From assembly GCF_024807615.1 (NCBI RefSeq), contig NZ_JANUCJ010000003.1:978070-1042069 (forward strand): a DNA stretch of 64,000 bases, given 5' to 3'. The notes below the pieces were generated by a model. The model was not told the origin of the DNA, made no database searches, and worked only from the letters and a program-made list of their open reading frames with translations. This document shows positions 8,480 to 18,446 of the stretch, one piece after another. Origin of the DNA: Tsukamurella ocularis (GTDB taxonomy: Bacteria > Actinomycetota > Actinomycetes > Mycobacteriales > Mycobacteriaceae). The position numbers and the translations under genes were made by a program. Every line of letters starts with the position of its first letter. The stretch's first letter is position 1.

Positions 8480-10486
8480 TCAGGGCTTCGGCATCGACTT
8501 CTGGTCGTCGGTGAGCGGCGGCGGGACGTCCATGCGGCACATGCGCAGCGTGTACTCGGGCACCCGGTCGATGCGCAGCTTCATGTTCGCGAGCGAGAGC
8601 TTGATGTTCCGCTTGAACAGATCGAAGGTGAGTGGCGCGGAGTACGAGTCCTGCAGCTGCTGGATCTGCGGGCAGGTCAGCGCGACGCGCGACTGATTCA
8701 CCCAGTCCGGGTCGATGAACGGCGGCAGCGCCGGCCTCTTCGGATAGGCCTTCGCCTCGGCGACGGCCCAGTCCGGGAACATCTCCTTGTCGTGCCCGAT
8801 GCGACCGTCCTCCAGTCGCGCCGTGTGCGAGGCCATCGGCCAGGCGAGGCCGATCTGATCCCAGACGCGCACGTCGAGCGGCAGGTTCATGCCGGTCATA
8901 CCGAGGTTGGTGAAGAAGACGGTCTGCCGCAGCGGCACGTCGTCCGGCCGCGGGTAGGGCAGCGGATCGATGAACCACCAGTCGTAGTCGAACGACGGCA
9001 GGTACACGCCGCCGCGCGGGGTCGCGCGCAGGATCTCCTGCAGCGACGTCATCCGCGGGTAGTCGAGGTAGTCGTCCGCGGTGAGCGGGTGCGCGTGGCC
9101 CGTCTGCAGCGAGTAGAAGGCCCGCTCGTCGACGATGCCGCTGGTCCCGATCGCGGTGCCGTCGGGCTGGCCGCGGAAGGTCGTCGCGTGCAGCGCCCAG
9201 CCGAGGACCAGCACCCACAGCGCCGCCGCGACCGCGGCGCCAGCGGTACCGGTGGCGAGCCGGGCGATGCCGCGGACCGTCGAATCCTCGGGGCGGCGCG
9301 ACGGGATCCGCAGCGGGATCACCATGACCGGCAGGAGCAGCAGGAACAGCGGTGCGAGCAGCACGCGGCCCGACATGAAGTCGCCGCCCTGGCGCAGCCA
9401 GTACAGCGTCTCGATGAGGCCGCCGAGGAACATCACGGCGACGATCACCGCGGGCCGCTGCAGGTGGTCGCGCAGGCCGCGGACGCCGCCGCGCGGCAGC
9501 CGGAAGCGGCCGGTCAGCGGGGTGCGGGCGCCGCGCGCGGGCAGCAGGATGATCGGCATCGCGATCGCCAGCGCCAGCACCGGCAGCCACAGGGAGTAGG
9601 GCTCGACGAGGTTCATCAGGTAGGTGAAGCCCTGACCCCACTTCGAGCCGCTGGCGTCCTTGGCGACGGCCGTGTTGGGCACGGGCAGGCCGTAGTAGCC
9701 CATCCGGAAGATCTGGTACCCGACGGGCAGCAGGCCCGCGGCGGCCGTGAGCGCGAGCCGCAGCTTCAGCCCGACCGGGGCGAGGAACATGACGATGAGG
9801 ACGAGGCCGCCGACGACCGCCATCTCGGGCCGCACCAGCCAGGACAGGCCTGCGACGAAGGCCGTCGCACAGGTGAGGATCCAGTAGCGGACCTGCTCGC
9901 GCCGCTCGACCGGCGAGCGGTCGGCCTGCGACCAGCAGATCGCGAGGTACCACAGCAGCGCCACCCAAAAGATGGTCAGCGAGACCTCGAGGCCCGACGT
10001 CGCGAAGTCGCGGGCCGGGGGCAGCGCCATGTAGACGAGGCCGCCGGCGGGCAGGAGCAGCAGGCCGGAGCCGCGCAACCGCGCCCAGCCCGGGCCGCCG
10101 CGGTACAGGCGCGCCGTGCCGAGCATCGCCAGCGGGATCGCGGCGACGGACAACACCAGCGCGACGGTGAGCACCACGTACTCGGTCTGCACGCCGCTGA
10201 TCCAGGAGAAGAACCAGATGAGGTAGGTCCAGGCGGCGGAGGTGTTGACCTCGACGCGCTCGCCCGCGTTGAAGACGGGGCCGTTCCCGGCCAGCAGGTT
10301 CCGGACGGTGCGCAGCACGATGAGGCCGTCGTCGGCGATCCACCGGCGCTGCCAGGCGCCGTAGCCGAACAGGACCGCGCACGCCGCCACCCCGAGCCAG
10401 AAGCTGACTCGGGGTGCGGAGAAGGTGGACGGGGCCGTGCCGGCGGACTCGCCGGCCTGGGCGTCAGGCGAAGTAGACCGCGGCAA
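8480..10486 (-). CDS. aftB: terminal beta-(1->2) arabinofuranosyltransferase AftB
   Basis: A GT-C membrane glycosyltransferase that adds the terminal beta-1,2 arabinofuranose to arabinogalactan and lipoarabinomannan from decaprenylphosphoryl arabinose. The protein has about ten hydrophobic helices, an early periplasmic loop with the conserved acidic pair in RRWIADDGLIVLR, and a C-terminal soluble domain of about 250 residues. Identity rests on sequence and on the ubiA-PAP2-glfT2-glf order. The start is uncertain: a TTG at 10486 overlaps the ubiA end by 23 bp and has only a weak GGA; an in-frame ATG at 10534 would overlap ubiA by 71 bp. No closer ATG or GTG exists before the first membrane helix. 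Confidence 0.9.
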   Translation of the reverse strand: MPRSTSPDAQAGESAGTAPSTFSAPRVSFWLGVAACAVLFGYGAWQRRWIADDGLIVLRTVRNLLAGNGPVFNAGERVEVNTSAAWTYLIWFFSWISGVQTEYVVLTVALVLSVAAIPLAMLGTARLYRGGPGWARLRGSGLLLLPAGGLVYMALPPARDFATSGLEVSLTIFWVALLWYLAICWSQADRSPVERREQVRYWILTCATAFVAGLSWLVRPEMAVVGGLVLIVMFLAPVGLKLRLALTAAAGLLPVGYQIFRMGYYGLPVPNTAVAKDASGSKWGQGFTYLMNLVEPYSLWLPVLALAIAMPIILLPARGARTPLTGRFRLPRGGVRGLRDHLQRPAVIVAVMFLGGLIETLYWLRQGGDFMSGRVLLAPLFLLLLPVMVIPLRIPSRRPEDSTVRGIARLATGTAGAAVAAALWVLVLGWALHATTFRGQPDGTAIGTSGIVDERAFYSLQTGHAHPLTADDYLDYPRMTSLQEILRATPRGGVYLPSFDYDWWFIDPLPYPRPDDVPLRQTVFFTNLGMTGMNLPLDVRVWDQIGLAWPMASHTARLEDGRIGHDKEMFPDWAVAEAKAYPKRPALPPFIDPDWVNQSRVALTCPQIQQLQDSYSAPLTFDLFKRNIKLSLANMKLRIDRVPEYTLRMCRMDVPPPLTDDQKSMPKP

Positions 10487-11384
10487 CGACGGTTCCAATC
10501 CACGCGATCGCGAGCACCTGCAGCACGCGATCACCCAGGGCGATCTCCTCGGGCTCGCCCGCCTCGCCGCCGTCGACGTCGACGGCGTAGCGCAGGATTG
10601 CGACGGTGAACGGCACCATCGACAGGGCGTACCAGATGTTGTCGGGGTGCTTCGTCGTATCGAAGGCCCACATGCCGTAGCAGAGGACGACGGCCGTGGC
10701 CGCCAGTGTCCAGACGAACCGCAGGTACGAGGTGGTGTAGTACTCGAGCGACTTGCGGATCTTCGCGCCGGTGCGCTCGGCGAGCTGCAGCTCCGCGTAC
10801 CGCTTGCCCGCGGCCATGAACAGCGAGCCGAAGGCCATCACCAGCAGGAACCACTGCGACAGTCCCTTGGGCAGCTCCGCGGCCACGCCACCGGCGACGG
10901 CGCGCAACAGGAAGCCCGAGCTCACGATGCAGATGTCGATCACGGCCTGGTGCTTGAGGCCGAAGCAGTAGCCCAGCTGGATCACGATGTACGCCGCGAT
11001 CACGATCGCCAGTTCCTTGTTGGCGAGCAGCGAGACCGCGATGGCCCCCGCCCCGAACAGGACGGACAGCACGTAGGCCAGGTTCACAGGCACGACGCCG
11101 GCGGCGATCGGGCGGTAGCGCTTGGTGGGGTGCTGGCGGTCGGCCTCGACGTCGAGGGCGTCGTTGATCAGGTAGATCGACGACGCGGCCAGGCAGAAGG
11201 CGATGAACGCGATGCCGACGTTCCCGAACTGCACGAACTCCAGCTGATCGCGCCCGGCGGCCAGCGGGGCCACCACGACGAGGACGTTCTTGACCCACTG
11301 CCGGGGCCGGATCGCCTTGATCAGTCCGGTGGCGAGGTTCGACGGTGCCTTCGGCTCGCCGTGCTCGATCGGCTCCTCGCTCAT
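10464..11384 (-). CDS. ubiA: decaprenyl-phosphate phosphoribosyltransferase (DPPR synthase)
   Basis: A 306-residue UbiA-superfamily membrane enzyme that makes decaprenylphosphoryl-5-phosphoribose, the first committed step to the arabinose donor DPA. It shows the first Asp-rich motif NDALDVEADRQHPTKRYRP and the second region LKHQAVIDICIVSSGF, with about nine transmembrane helices. ATG 11384 shares one base with the stop of the PAP2 gene (TGATG), which fixes the start and implies translational coupling. An in-frame extension of 15 residues upstream lies inside PAP2 and is unlikely. Confidence 0.95.
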   Translation of the reverse strand: MSEEPIEHGEPKAPSNLATGLIKAIRPRQWVKNVLVVVAPLAAGRDQLEFVQFGNVGIAFIAFCLAASSIYLINDALDVEADRQHPTKRYRPIAAGVVPVNLAYVLSVLFGAGAIAVSLLANKELAIVIAAYIVIQLGYCFGLKHQAVIDICIVSSGFLLRAVAGGVAAELPKGLSQWFLLVMAFGSLFMAAGKRYAELQLAERTGAKIRKSLEYYTTSYLRFVWTLAATAVVLCYGMWAFDTTKHPDNIWYALSMVPFTVAILRYAVDVDGGEAGEPEEIALGDRVLQVLAIAWIGTVVAAVYFA

Positions 11385-11962
11385 CAACCCTGCTTCCCGT
11401 TGTTCCGGCACGCCGCGCGGCGCGTCCACAGTCTCTCACCCTCGATCGCGGCCACCGCGGTCGCCGCACCGATCGCGGCTCCGGCGGCGACGTCCGTCGG
11501 GTAGTGCACGCCCAGCACCATGCGGGAGGTGAGCATCGGAGGCACCACCGCGGCGGGCGCCAGCACGGCGCCGCCCGGGACGCCTGAGGCGCGGCCCAGC
11601 AGGATCGCGCCGGCCGTCGAGCTGGTGGCGTGCGACGACGGGAAGCTGAGCTTGCTCGGGGTGCCGACGCCGACCGTGATGTACGGATGGTCGGGGCGCT
11701 TGCGCCGCACGATCCGCTTGATCACGACGGACGCCGCGTGCGCGACGAACGCGCCCACGCCGGCCGTGACGTACTCCGTGCGGCGCTTCGGCTGTAGCAC
11801 CGCGCCGAGCGCGGCGAGGCCGAGCCAGCCGAGCGAGTGCTCGCCGAAGTGGCTGAGGCCGCGGGCCGCGGGCAGCACGCCGGGGCGGCCAGCCAACTGC
11901 GCCTGCACGCCGACGAGGATCATCTCCTCGGGGCTCAGGGCCTGCTCCGGGGCGTTGCTCAC
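11384..11962 (-). CDS. PAP2-family DPPR phosphatase
   Basis: A 192-residue membrane phosphatase that follows DPPR synthase in the DPA pathway by removing the 5-phosphate from decaprenylphosphoryl-phosphoribose (Rv3807c-like). All three PAP2 signature motifs are visible: KRIVRRKRP, PSSHATSS and SRMVLGVHYPTD, holding the acid-phosphatase His residues. The GTG at 11962 overlaps the glfT2 stop in a GTGA arrangement, which supports this start over a longer frame. It is coupled to both neighbours. Confidence 0.92.
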   Translation of the reverse strand: MSNAPEQALSPEEMILVGVQAQLAGRPGVLPAARGLSHFGEHSLGWLGLAALGAVLQPKRRTEYVTAGVGAFVAHAASVVIKRIVRRKRPDHPYITVGVGTPSKLSFPSSHATSSTAGAILLGRASGVPGGAVLAPAAVVPPMLTSRMVLGVHYPTDVAAGAAIGAATAVAAIEGERLWTRRAACRNNGKQG

Positions 11963-13884
11963 TTGCTCTCCTCGATCTCGTTCCGCTCCGCTTCCCGCGC
12001 CGCGGGCTCGAAGATCTCGGACCACGCCTCGCGGCTGGTCAGGTCGGTGTACGCGGCGCGGTAGCGCTGCTGCATCTCGGCGAACCGGCGGTCCACCTCG
12101 CGGTGCACGGCCAGGCTCTCGCGCATGAGCGCGAACATCTTGTCCCGGTCGCGCTGGCGGTAGACCACGCCACGGCCGTCGGCCGTGGTGACGGTGACCC
12201 CGTCGACGCGGCCCAGGCTGAACCAGCGCGCCTCGAGCGGCGGGTAATTGGCCTGCGGCACCTCGTGGCTCCGGGGATCAGCGGGACGCAGGTTGTTGCG
12301 CACGGCCTTGACCAGCGTCGACACCTTGGTGACGGGGTTCAGCGGGATCCGCGTGCCGAACGCCGTGGCCTGGCCGCTGGTGCGCGGCAGCTCGGTGGCG
12401 CTAGGCAGCACGACGGCGTCCGGGTACTCCTTGCGCATCGCGGCGATCTTCGGCAACGCGGTGGGCAGCAGCTCGTAGAGCGCCTCGGGGCCGCGGAGGA
12501 AGTCGCGCATGGCCTCGATCTGGATCGCGACCGTCGAGTACTCGAGGCACAGCAGGTGCTTCATGAGCGCCTTGATCGAGCTCTTGATGATGCCGCGGTG
12601 GTCGCCCTCGTGGTGGATCGACGCGACGACGAGCCGGTTGCGCAGGTGGAAGTAGGCCTGCCAATCGATGGCGTCGTCCTTGTCGGACCAGGCCATGTGC
12701 CAGATGGCGATGCCGGGCACCGTCGCCGTCGGGTAGCCGGCGCGGGCGGCGCGCAGGCCGTAGTCCCAGTCGTCCCACTTGATGAACAGCGGCAGCGGCA
12801 GGCCGATCTCCTCGGCGGCGACGCGCGGGATGAGGCACATCCACCAGCCGTTGCCGTCGACGTCGATGCGCCGGTGCAGGTTCTTGCTGTTCTCCTTGTC
12901 CTTCAGCGGGTACTCGGAGAAGTCGTGGTCGTACTCGACGAACGGCGCCGCGGTCCACATGAAGGAGCCCCGGTCGATGACCTCGCCCATGCAGTGCAGG
13001 TGGCTGCGGTCCTGCAGGTTGAGCATCTGCCCGCCGACCAGCATCGGGGTCTTGGCGAAGCGGGCGAACTGCAGCGCGCGCAGGATCGAGTCGGGCTCGA
13101 TGGCGATGTCGTCGTCCATGTACAGCACGTACGGGCTGTCGGTGAGGCGCAGCGCCTCGTACATGATCCGGCCGTAGCCGCCGGAGCCGCCGAGGTTGCC
13201 TTGCTGGAAGCGGTGGTAGCGCTCGCCCAGCGGGGCGATCGCGGCCGCGTAGTCGGGGTGGTCGATGACCCGCTTGGTGCCCTGGTCGGGCATGAGCACG
13301 GCGTCGATCACGCCGTCGACCAGCGGATCGCTGGTGAGGGCGGCGATCGCGGCGACGGCGTCGTCGGGCCGGTTGAAGGTGGGGATGCCGACGGTGACGC
13401 GCTTGTCGGGCAGGCCCTCCTCCCCGACGGTGGCGTACCAGCCGGCGGAGATGATCTCGGTGTCGCTGTCCGCGGTCACGTCGAACCAGATCCAGCCGCC
13501 GTCCTCGAACGGGCCGAGGTCGGTCGCGAACTCGGCGACGCCGTAGCCGGTGGCGTCGGTCTGGACCAGGTCGCCGCCCAGGGCGATGCGCGCACCGTCG
13601 ACCTTGGAGCGGTACAGGTCGACGCGGGCCGTGCCCTTGAGCTCGATCCGCAGCACGACGTCCTTCAGGACGGTCCAGCGGCGCCAGTACGACGCCGGGA
13701 AGGCGTTGAAGTAGGTGGCGAAGCTGACCTCGGACTCGCCCGCGACGTTGAGTGACGTGCGGGTGGGGGCGTGCGAGCGGCGCGAATTGGTCTCGGCCTC
13801 CTCGAGGTACAGCGAGCGCACGTCGAGGGGCTCGCCCGGGCGCGGCAGGATGACGCGCTGCAGCAGGGTCTTGGCGCTGGTCAC
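11959..13884 (-). CDS. glfT2: galactofuranosyltransferase GlfT2
   Basis: A 641-residue cytoplasmic-face GT2 enzyme that polymerises the galactan of arabinogalactan from UDP-Galf. An N-terminal beta-sandwich (about 1-165) precedes the GT-A domain with the metal-binding YMDDDI motif (about 255) and the acceptor/catalytic WDDWDYG (about 370), then HMAWSD and a helical C-terminus. Length matches the family. The GTG start at 13884 directly abuts the glf stop (TGA then GTG), so the two are one operon. The second galactofuranosyltransferase glfT1 is not in this window. Confidence 0.95.
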   Translation of the reverse strand: MTSAKTLLQRVILPRPGEPLDVRSLYLEEAETNSRRSHAPTRTSLNVAGESEVSFATYFNAFPASYWRRWTVLKDVVLRIELKGTARVDLYRSKVDGARIALGGDLVQTDATGYGVAEFATDLGPFEDGGWIWFDVTADSDTEIISAGWYATVGEEGLPDKRVTVGIPTFNRPDDAVAAIAALTSDPLVDGVIDAVLMPDQGTKRVIDHPDYAAAIAPLGERYHRFQQGNLGGSGGYGRIMYEALRLTDSPYVLYMDDDIAIEPDSILRALQFARFAKTPMLVGGQMLNLQDRSHLHCMGEVIDRGSFMWTAAPFVEYDHDFSEYPLKDKENSKNLHRRIDVDGNGWWMCLIPRVAAEEIGLPLPLFIKWDDWDYGLRAARAGYPTATVPGIAIWHMAWSDKDDAIDWQAYFHLRNRLVVASIHHEGDHRGIIKSSIKALMKHLLCLEYSTVAIQIEAMRDFLRGPEALYELLPTALPKIAAMRKEYPDAVVLPSATELPRTSGQATAFGTRIPLNPVTKVSTLVKAVRNNLRPADPRSHEVPQANYPPLEARWFSLGRVDGVTVTTADGRGVVYRQRDRDKMFALMRESLAVHREVDRRFAEMQQRYRAAYTDLTSREAWSEIFEPAAREAERNEIEESK

Positions 13885-15093
<1,209 letters not shown>

Positions 15094-15103
15094 TCAGGGT
15101 ACC

Positions 15104-15134
15104 GGCCGGGCGGCGTGGATGACGCCACCCGGCC
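15104..15134. terminator. hairpin terminator after the SpoIID-domain gene
   Basis: An inverted repeat of about 12 bp per arm (GGCCGGGCGGCGT and ACGCCACCCGGCC, one mismatch) with a 5-base loop lies between the SpoIID-domain gene and glf. No T-run follows, as is usual in high-GC actinobacteria. It would separate the two transcripts, both on the minus strand. Confidence 0.6.
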
Positions 15135-15145
15135 CGGGCCTGTGA

Positions 15146-17248
15146 CTAAGCCGCGGCGCCCGGCACCGTCGGGACGGGAAGTGGGGTCGATCCCGCCGGC
15201 GCCGCGGGCGCCGCCGGAGCGGCGGGTGCGGTGGTCACCGCGGCCGCAGGAGCGGACGGGGCGGCCGGTGCCGCCGGGGCAGCGGGCGCCGCCGGCGTGC
15301 TCGCTCCCGGGGCGGCGGGGGCGGCGGTGTCGCCCGGGACGACGGGGACCGCGGGCACGCCCGTCGGGGTGTCGCCCGGGGTCGGGTTGATGCCGATCAG
15401 GTCGCCCCAGCCCGGGATCAAGTTGAGCAGCGGCAATGGCGGCAGGCTCGGCGCGCCGCCCGCGGCGAACGCCGTCGCCCAGTTGAGCAGGGTCGCGGGG
15501 GCGGAGACGCCCGACGGGACCACCTGGGCGCCGTTCGCCTTCGAGTAGTAGATGGTGCCGTTCTGGTACGACTGCAGCATCGAACCGTCGGGGAAGGCGA
15601 TCGGGTTCGCGACGACGCGGCCGAGCGTGCCCTTCTCGCCGCCGGCGGCCGCGTACGCGGCCTCGACTGCGGCCTTGCCGGTCACGGCCTGCGCCGCGGG
15701 CGCCACAGCGGAGGCGGCCGGCGGCGCGGGGATGCCCGGGATCGCGGGCGCGGCCGGCGCAGTGGGCGCGGCGGCGACCGTCGGGATCGCGGGGGCCGCT
15801 GCAGCTGCCGGGGCGGCGCCGGGCACCGTCGGGACCGCGGGGGCCGCCGGGGCGGCCGGAGCCGCAGGGACCGCACCCGTGGACGCGGTGGGAGTGGTCG
15901 CGCCCACCGGCGCGGACTGGGCCGCGTTGGGGGCGGTCGGCACCGGGTTGAACGGGTCGACGGGGGCCGCCACGATCGGCTGGTCCACCACGCGCCCGGG
16001 GACCGGGACCTGGGTCGACGGTGCGGCGGCCGCTCCGGGCGCGCTCGGGGTGCCGGGTGCGGGGGCCGCTGCGGGTGCCTGGCCGTCGATGGTGAACCAG
16101 TCCGAACGCAGGCCCAGCTTCTTGCGGACCTCGTCGCCCTTCGCGGTGACGGTGCGGTTCGCCCCGACGATCTCGACAGCCTCGACGCGGCCGACCTGCG
16201 CCGATTGCGTCTTGACCACGCGGATGGACGTGAACGCGCCGACGCCGAACTCCTGCGCGATCTTCGCGGTGGGCACCTTCTGGGTCCAGTTCTTGAACGG
16301 GGAGACCACGTCGCCGTCGTCCTTGACCGGCGTGAAGTCTCCGCCCGCGGTGAAGCCGCCGGTGGAGCTGGAGAACTCGGTGGAGACGGCGTAGCCGTTC
16401 TTCGCCATGACGAGGCCGGCGGTGCTCGCGACGGCCTTGTCGGTGCGCGGGTCCTCCTTGCCGGCGCCGCCGTAGACCTGAGAGTCCTGGGTGTCGTTGT
16501 AGCGGTCGCCGCGCTTGGCGCCCTCCGCCAGCGCGTACGAGCGAGCCGCGATGGCCTGCGCGCGCAGAGCCTCGTAGCCGCCCTGGTCCGCCCACTCGGC
16601 CTTGCTCTCGACGGGGACGACACCGCGGACGTAGTCCTCGATGCTGACCACGTTGAAGACCTTGCCGTCCTTGGCCGCGATCGCGCCGCGGTAGGCGGCG
16701 TTCGTGCCGCAGAACGTCAGTAGCTCGCCGACGGGACGGTTCGCCTCGGCGTTGAGCGGGGCGATGGTGGCGTCGGCGCCTGCCGGGACGGTCTTGACGA
16801 CGGGGCCGCCGCAGCCGGTGGTGATGACGGCGTTCCCGCCCTCGAGCCGCACGGCCTGGCCGGGCGCGACCGGCTGGTCGCCGATCTTGGCGCCCGCCGG
16901 GGCCAGCACGTTCGCCGCCTTCTGGGCGGTGAGCTGCACGCGGACGGGCAGGGTGGTGTCGGCGCGGGAGAGCTGCGAGCCGCCGTAGTAGTGGGCGACG
17001 ATCTGCTCGGCCTTCCAGCCGGACTTCGCGTAGCCGAACGCGCCCCACTGGCCGAGGCCGCGGCCGTGGCCGTTGCCCTGTCCGGTGAAGGTCACGTCGC
17101 TACCGGCGGCGAGCGCGGGGTCGCCGACGATGTTCGTGGTGCTGAGCAGCGCGGCGGCGCCGCCCACGGCCAGGGCCGGGAGCAGTGCGAGCGCGACGGT
17201 ACGCCGTCCGCGGCGGCGACGAGGTCCGCCGTCGATCCACACGGGCAT
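15146..17248 (-). CDS. secreted SpoIID/LytB-domain protein with long Pro/Ala tail
   Basis: A 700-residue exported protein. After an N-terminal signal/anchor (about 17-45) it has GHGRGLGQWGAFGYA and a SpoIID-type domain: IEDYVRGVVPVES (about 201), LRAQAIAARSYAL (about 229) and the FSSSTGG segment, as in SpoIID lytic transglycosylases that cut denuded glycan strands. Residues about 390-560 and 610-700 are Ala/Pro repeats; between them is one LGFP-like unit (GTLGRVVANPIAFPDG). The family role points to peptidoglycan remodelling. Its promoter region holds a five-unit GTMAC array (17327-17367), suggesting control by a cell-wall response regulator. Whether the catalytic Glu of SpoIID is active is not proven here. 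Confidence 0.85.
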   Translation of the reverse strand: MPVWIDGGPRRRRGRRTVALALLPALAVGGAAALLSTTNIVGDPALAAGSDVTFTGQGNGHGRGLGQWGAFGYAKSGWKAEQIVAHYYGGSQLSRADTTLPVRVQLTAQKAANVLAPAGAKIGDQPVAPGQAVRLEGGNAVITTGCGGPVVKTVPAGADATIAPLNAEANRPVGELLTFCGTNAAYRGAIAAKDGKVFNVVSIEDYVRGVVPVESKAEWADQGGYEALRAQAIAARSYALAEGAKRGDRYNDTQDSQVYGGAGKEDPRTDKAVASTAGLVMAKNGYAVSTEFSSSTGGFTAGGDFTPVKDDGDVVSPFKNWTQKVPTAKIAQEFGVGAFTSIRVVKTQSAQVGRVEAVEIVGANRTVTAKGDEVRKKLGLRSDWFTIDGQAPAAAPAPGTPSAPGAAAAPSTQVPVPGRVVDQPIVAAPVDPFNPVPTAPNAAQSAPVGATTPTASTGAVPAAPAAPAAPAVPTVPGAAPAAAAAPAIPTVAAAPTAPAAPAIPGIPAPPAASAVAPAAQAVTGKAAVEAAYAAAGGEKGTLGRVVANPIAFPDGSMLQSYQNGTIYYSKANGAQVVPSGVSAPATLLNWATAFAAGGAPSLPPLPLLNLIPGWGDLIGINPTPGDTPTGVPAVPVVPGDTAAPAAPGASTPAAPAAPAAPAAPSAPAAAVTTAPAAPAAPAAPAGSTPLPVPTVPGAAA

Positions 17249-17326
17249 GGCTTCTCCTTAGCTCGACGCAGGTGAGCCTTGCCGAGAACGGCAAAGCTCA
17301 ACGTGAGGTCGAGACTAACACCATCT

Positions 17327-17367
17327 GCAACATTCGTCACGTAGGTAACAATTGTCACATCAGTCAC
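17327..17367. promoter_or_regulatory. five direct GTMAC-type repeats at 9-bp spacing
   Basis: GCAAC, GTCAC, GTAAC, GTCAC and GTCAC start at 17327, 17336, 17345, 17354 and 17363, an exact 9-bp period with four-base spacers. The array is 80-120 bp upstream of the SpoIID-domain gene start. Direct repeats of this kind resemble binding sites of OmpR-family regulators such as MtrA, which in Mycobacteriales controls cell-wall hydrolases. The pattern is seen directly; the regulator is inference. Confidence 0.6.
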
Positions 17368-17408
17368 ATCGAGCGTCGGGCCGGCGCGGGTTCAGCCACG
17401 TGCAGCCA

Positions 17409-17470
17409 CATCTTTCGAAGCGTTCTGCGACGAATCGCGCCTGCTCCATCGCAGAACGCTTCGAAAGATG
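17409..17470. repeat. hairpin repeat, copy 1 (22-bp perfect arms)
   Basis: The left arm at 17409-17430 (CATCTTTCGAAGCGTTCTGC followed by GA) is perfectly reverse-complemented at 17449-17470 across an 18-base loop. A second copy with the same loop pattern lies at 18363-18418 in the same orientation, so the broken gene between them is bracketed. It abuts the 3' end of that gene and could act as a terminator, but the two-copy bracketing also fits a small mobile or recombining element. Confidence 0.8.
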
Positions 17471-17471
17471 T

Positions 17472-18332
17472 TCACGCCGCCGCGGCTGCACGCCCGTCCA
17501 GAGCGGACCGCACCTGGCGCAGCAGCTCGTCGCTTCCCTCGGCCAGGATCTTCGCGGTGACGACGATGACCTCCCAGCCGTACTCGTGCCGCAGGGTATT
17601 GCGACGAGTCGCGTCCAGACTCTGCTGTGCGGGGTCGGCGTGGTCGCGGCCGTCGTATTCGACGGCGACCTTGCACGCTTGCGCCCCGAGGTCGAGGCGG
17701 TAGCGGCCACCGTCGATGACGATCTGCGTGGCGAACGTGGTGAGACCGGCCCGATGGAGGAGCAGTCGTACGTGCGTCTCGGGCGGCGATTCGGCTCCGC
17801 CGTCGGCCTCGGCGAGCACGGCGCGCACTCGACGCGACCGGTGCAGGTGTGCGTGGAGGTCGAGGTAGTCGGCGACGTCCTACGCCGTCGTGACGGACCG
17901 TCCGTCGTCGCGCACCCGCAGGCACTGGTCCGCGCCGACGACGGCGTCGTCACCGCCGGTGAATCGGGCGATGTCGACGAACGTGCGGGTGCCCGTGGTG
18001 AGCCGGAGACCGTCGACGACGACGACATCGTCATCGGGCATGGCGCCGCCGCGGATGATGACGCCCTGCCGTCGCCGGGGCAGTGGATGCCAGATCTCGA
18101 TCGGCCGGTCCGCGCAGTACGCCGCGCCCTGCAGGGCTGCGGCAGTCCAGCCGCAGAAGACGGCGTCGGGGTAAAGAAGTCGCACCGCGTCGATCAGGTC
18201 GCGGAACGTCACCGGCCGACCCGTCGGCATCCGGACACCACGAACCACCTGCTGATACCGGGTGCGGATCTCGTACGGTGTCGCAACCTCGGCCAGCCGC
18301 CGCGTGCTCGTCCCCATACCCATTGGACGCAT
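17472..18332 (-). pseudogene. endonuclease-domain (DUF559/Vsr-like) protein interrupted by one amber codon
   Basis: One continuous frame of 286 sense codons is broken by a TAG at 17880-17882 (codon 151 from ATG 18332). The part before it resembles the AbiEi-like N-terminal region found in actinobacterial proteins of this type (TPYEIRTRYQQVVRGVRMPTG, then FCGWTAAALQG). The part after it carries a restriction-like fold: ESPPETHVRLLLHRAGL, VAVEYDGRDH with the acidic catalytic residues, and RRNTLRHEYGWEVIVV. No frameshift is needed, only the stop. A GTG at 17828 could restart the nuclease half. An upstream TTG at 18395 lies inside the hairpin repeat and is unlikely. Gene is flanked by both hairpin copies. 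Confidence 0.75.
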
Positions 18333-18362
18333 CAGGACCGAAAACGGATCCGCCACCGACAA

Positions 18363-18418
18363 CTTTCGAAGCGTTCTGCGACGGATCGTGCTCAATCCAT
18401 CGCAGAACGCTTGGAAAG
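18363..18418. repeat. hairpin repeat, copy 2
   Basis: Left arm 18363-18381 and right arm 18400-18418 pair over 18 of 19 positions around an 18-base loop; the loop is similar to that of copy 1 (CGGATCGTG... against CGAATCGCG...). It lies just upstream of the interrupted gene and 954 bp from copy 1, in direct orientation. Close matching of both arms and loop means the two are homologous copies rather than independent terminators. Confidence 0.8.
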
Positions 18419-18446
18419 ATGTGCGCCGCGCCGACGGTCGAACGGG

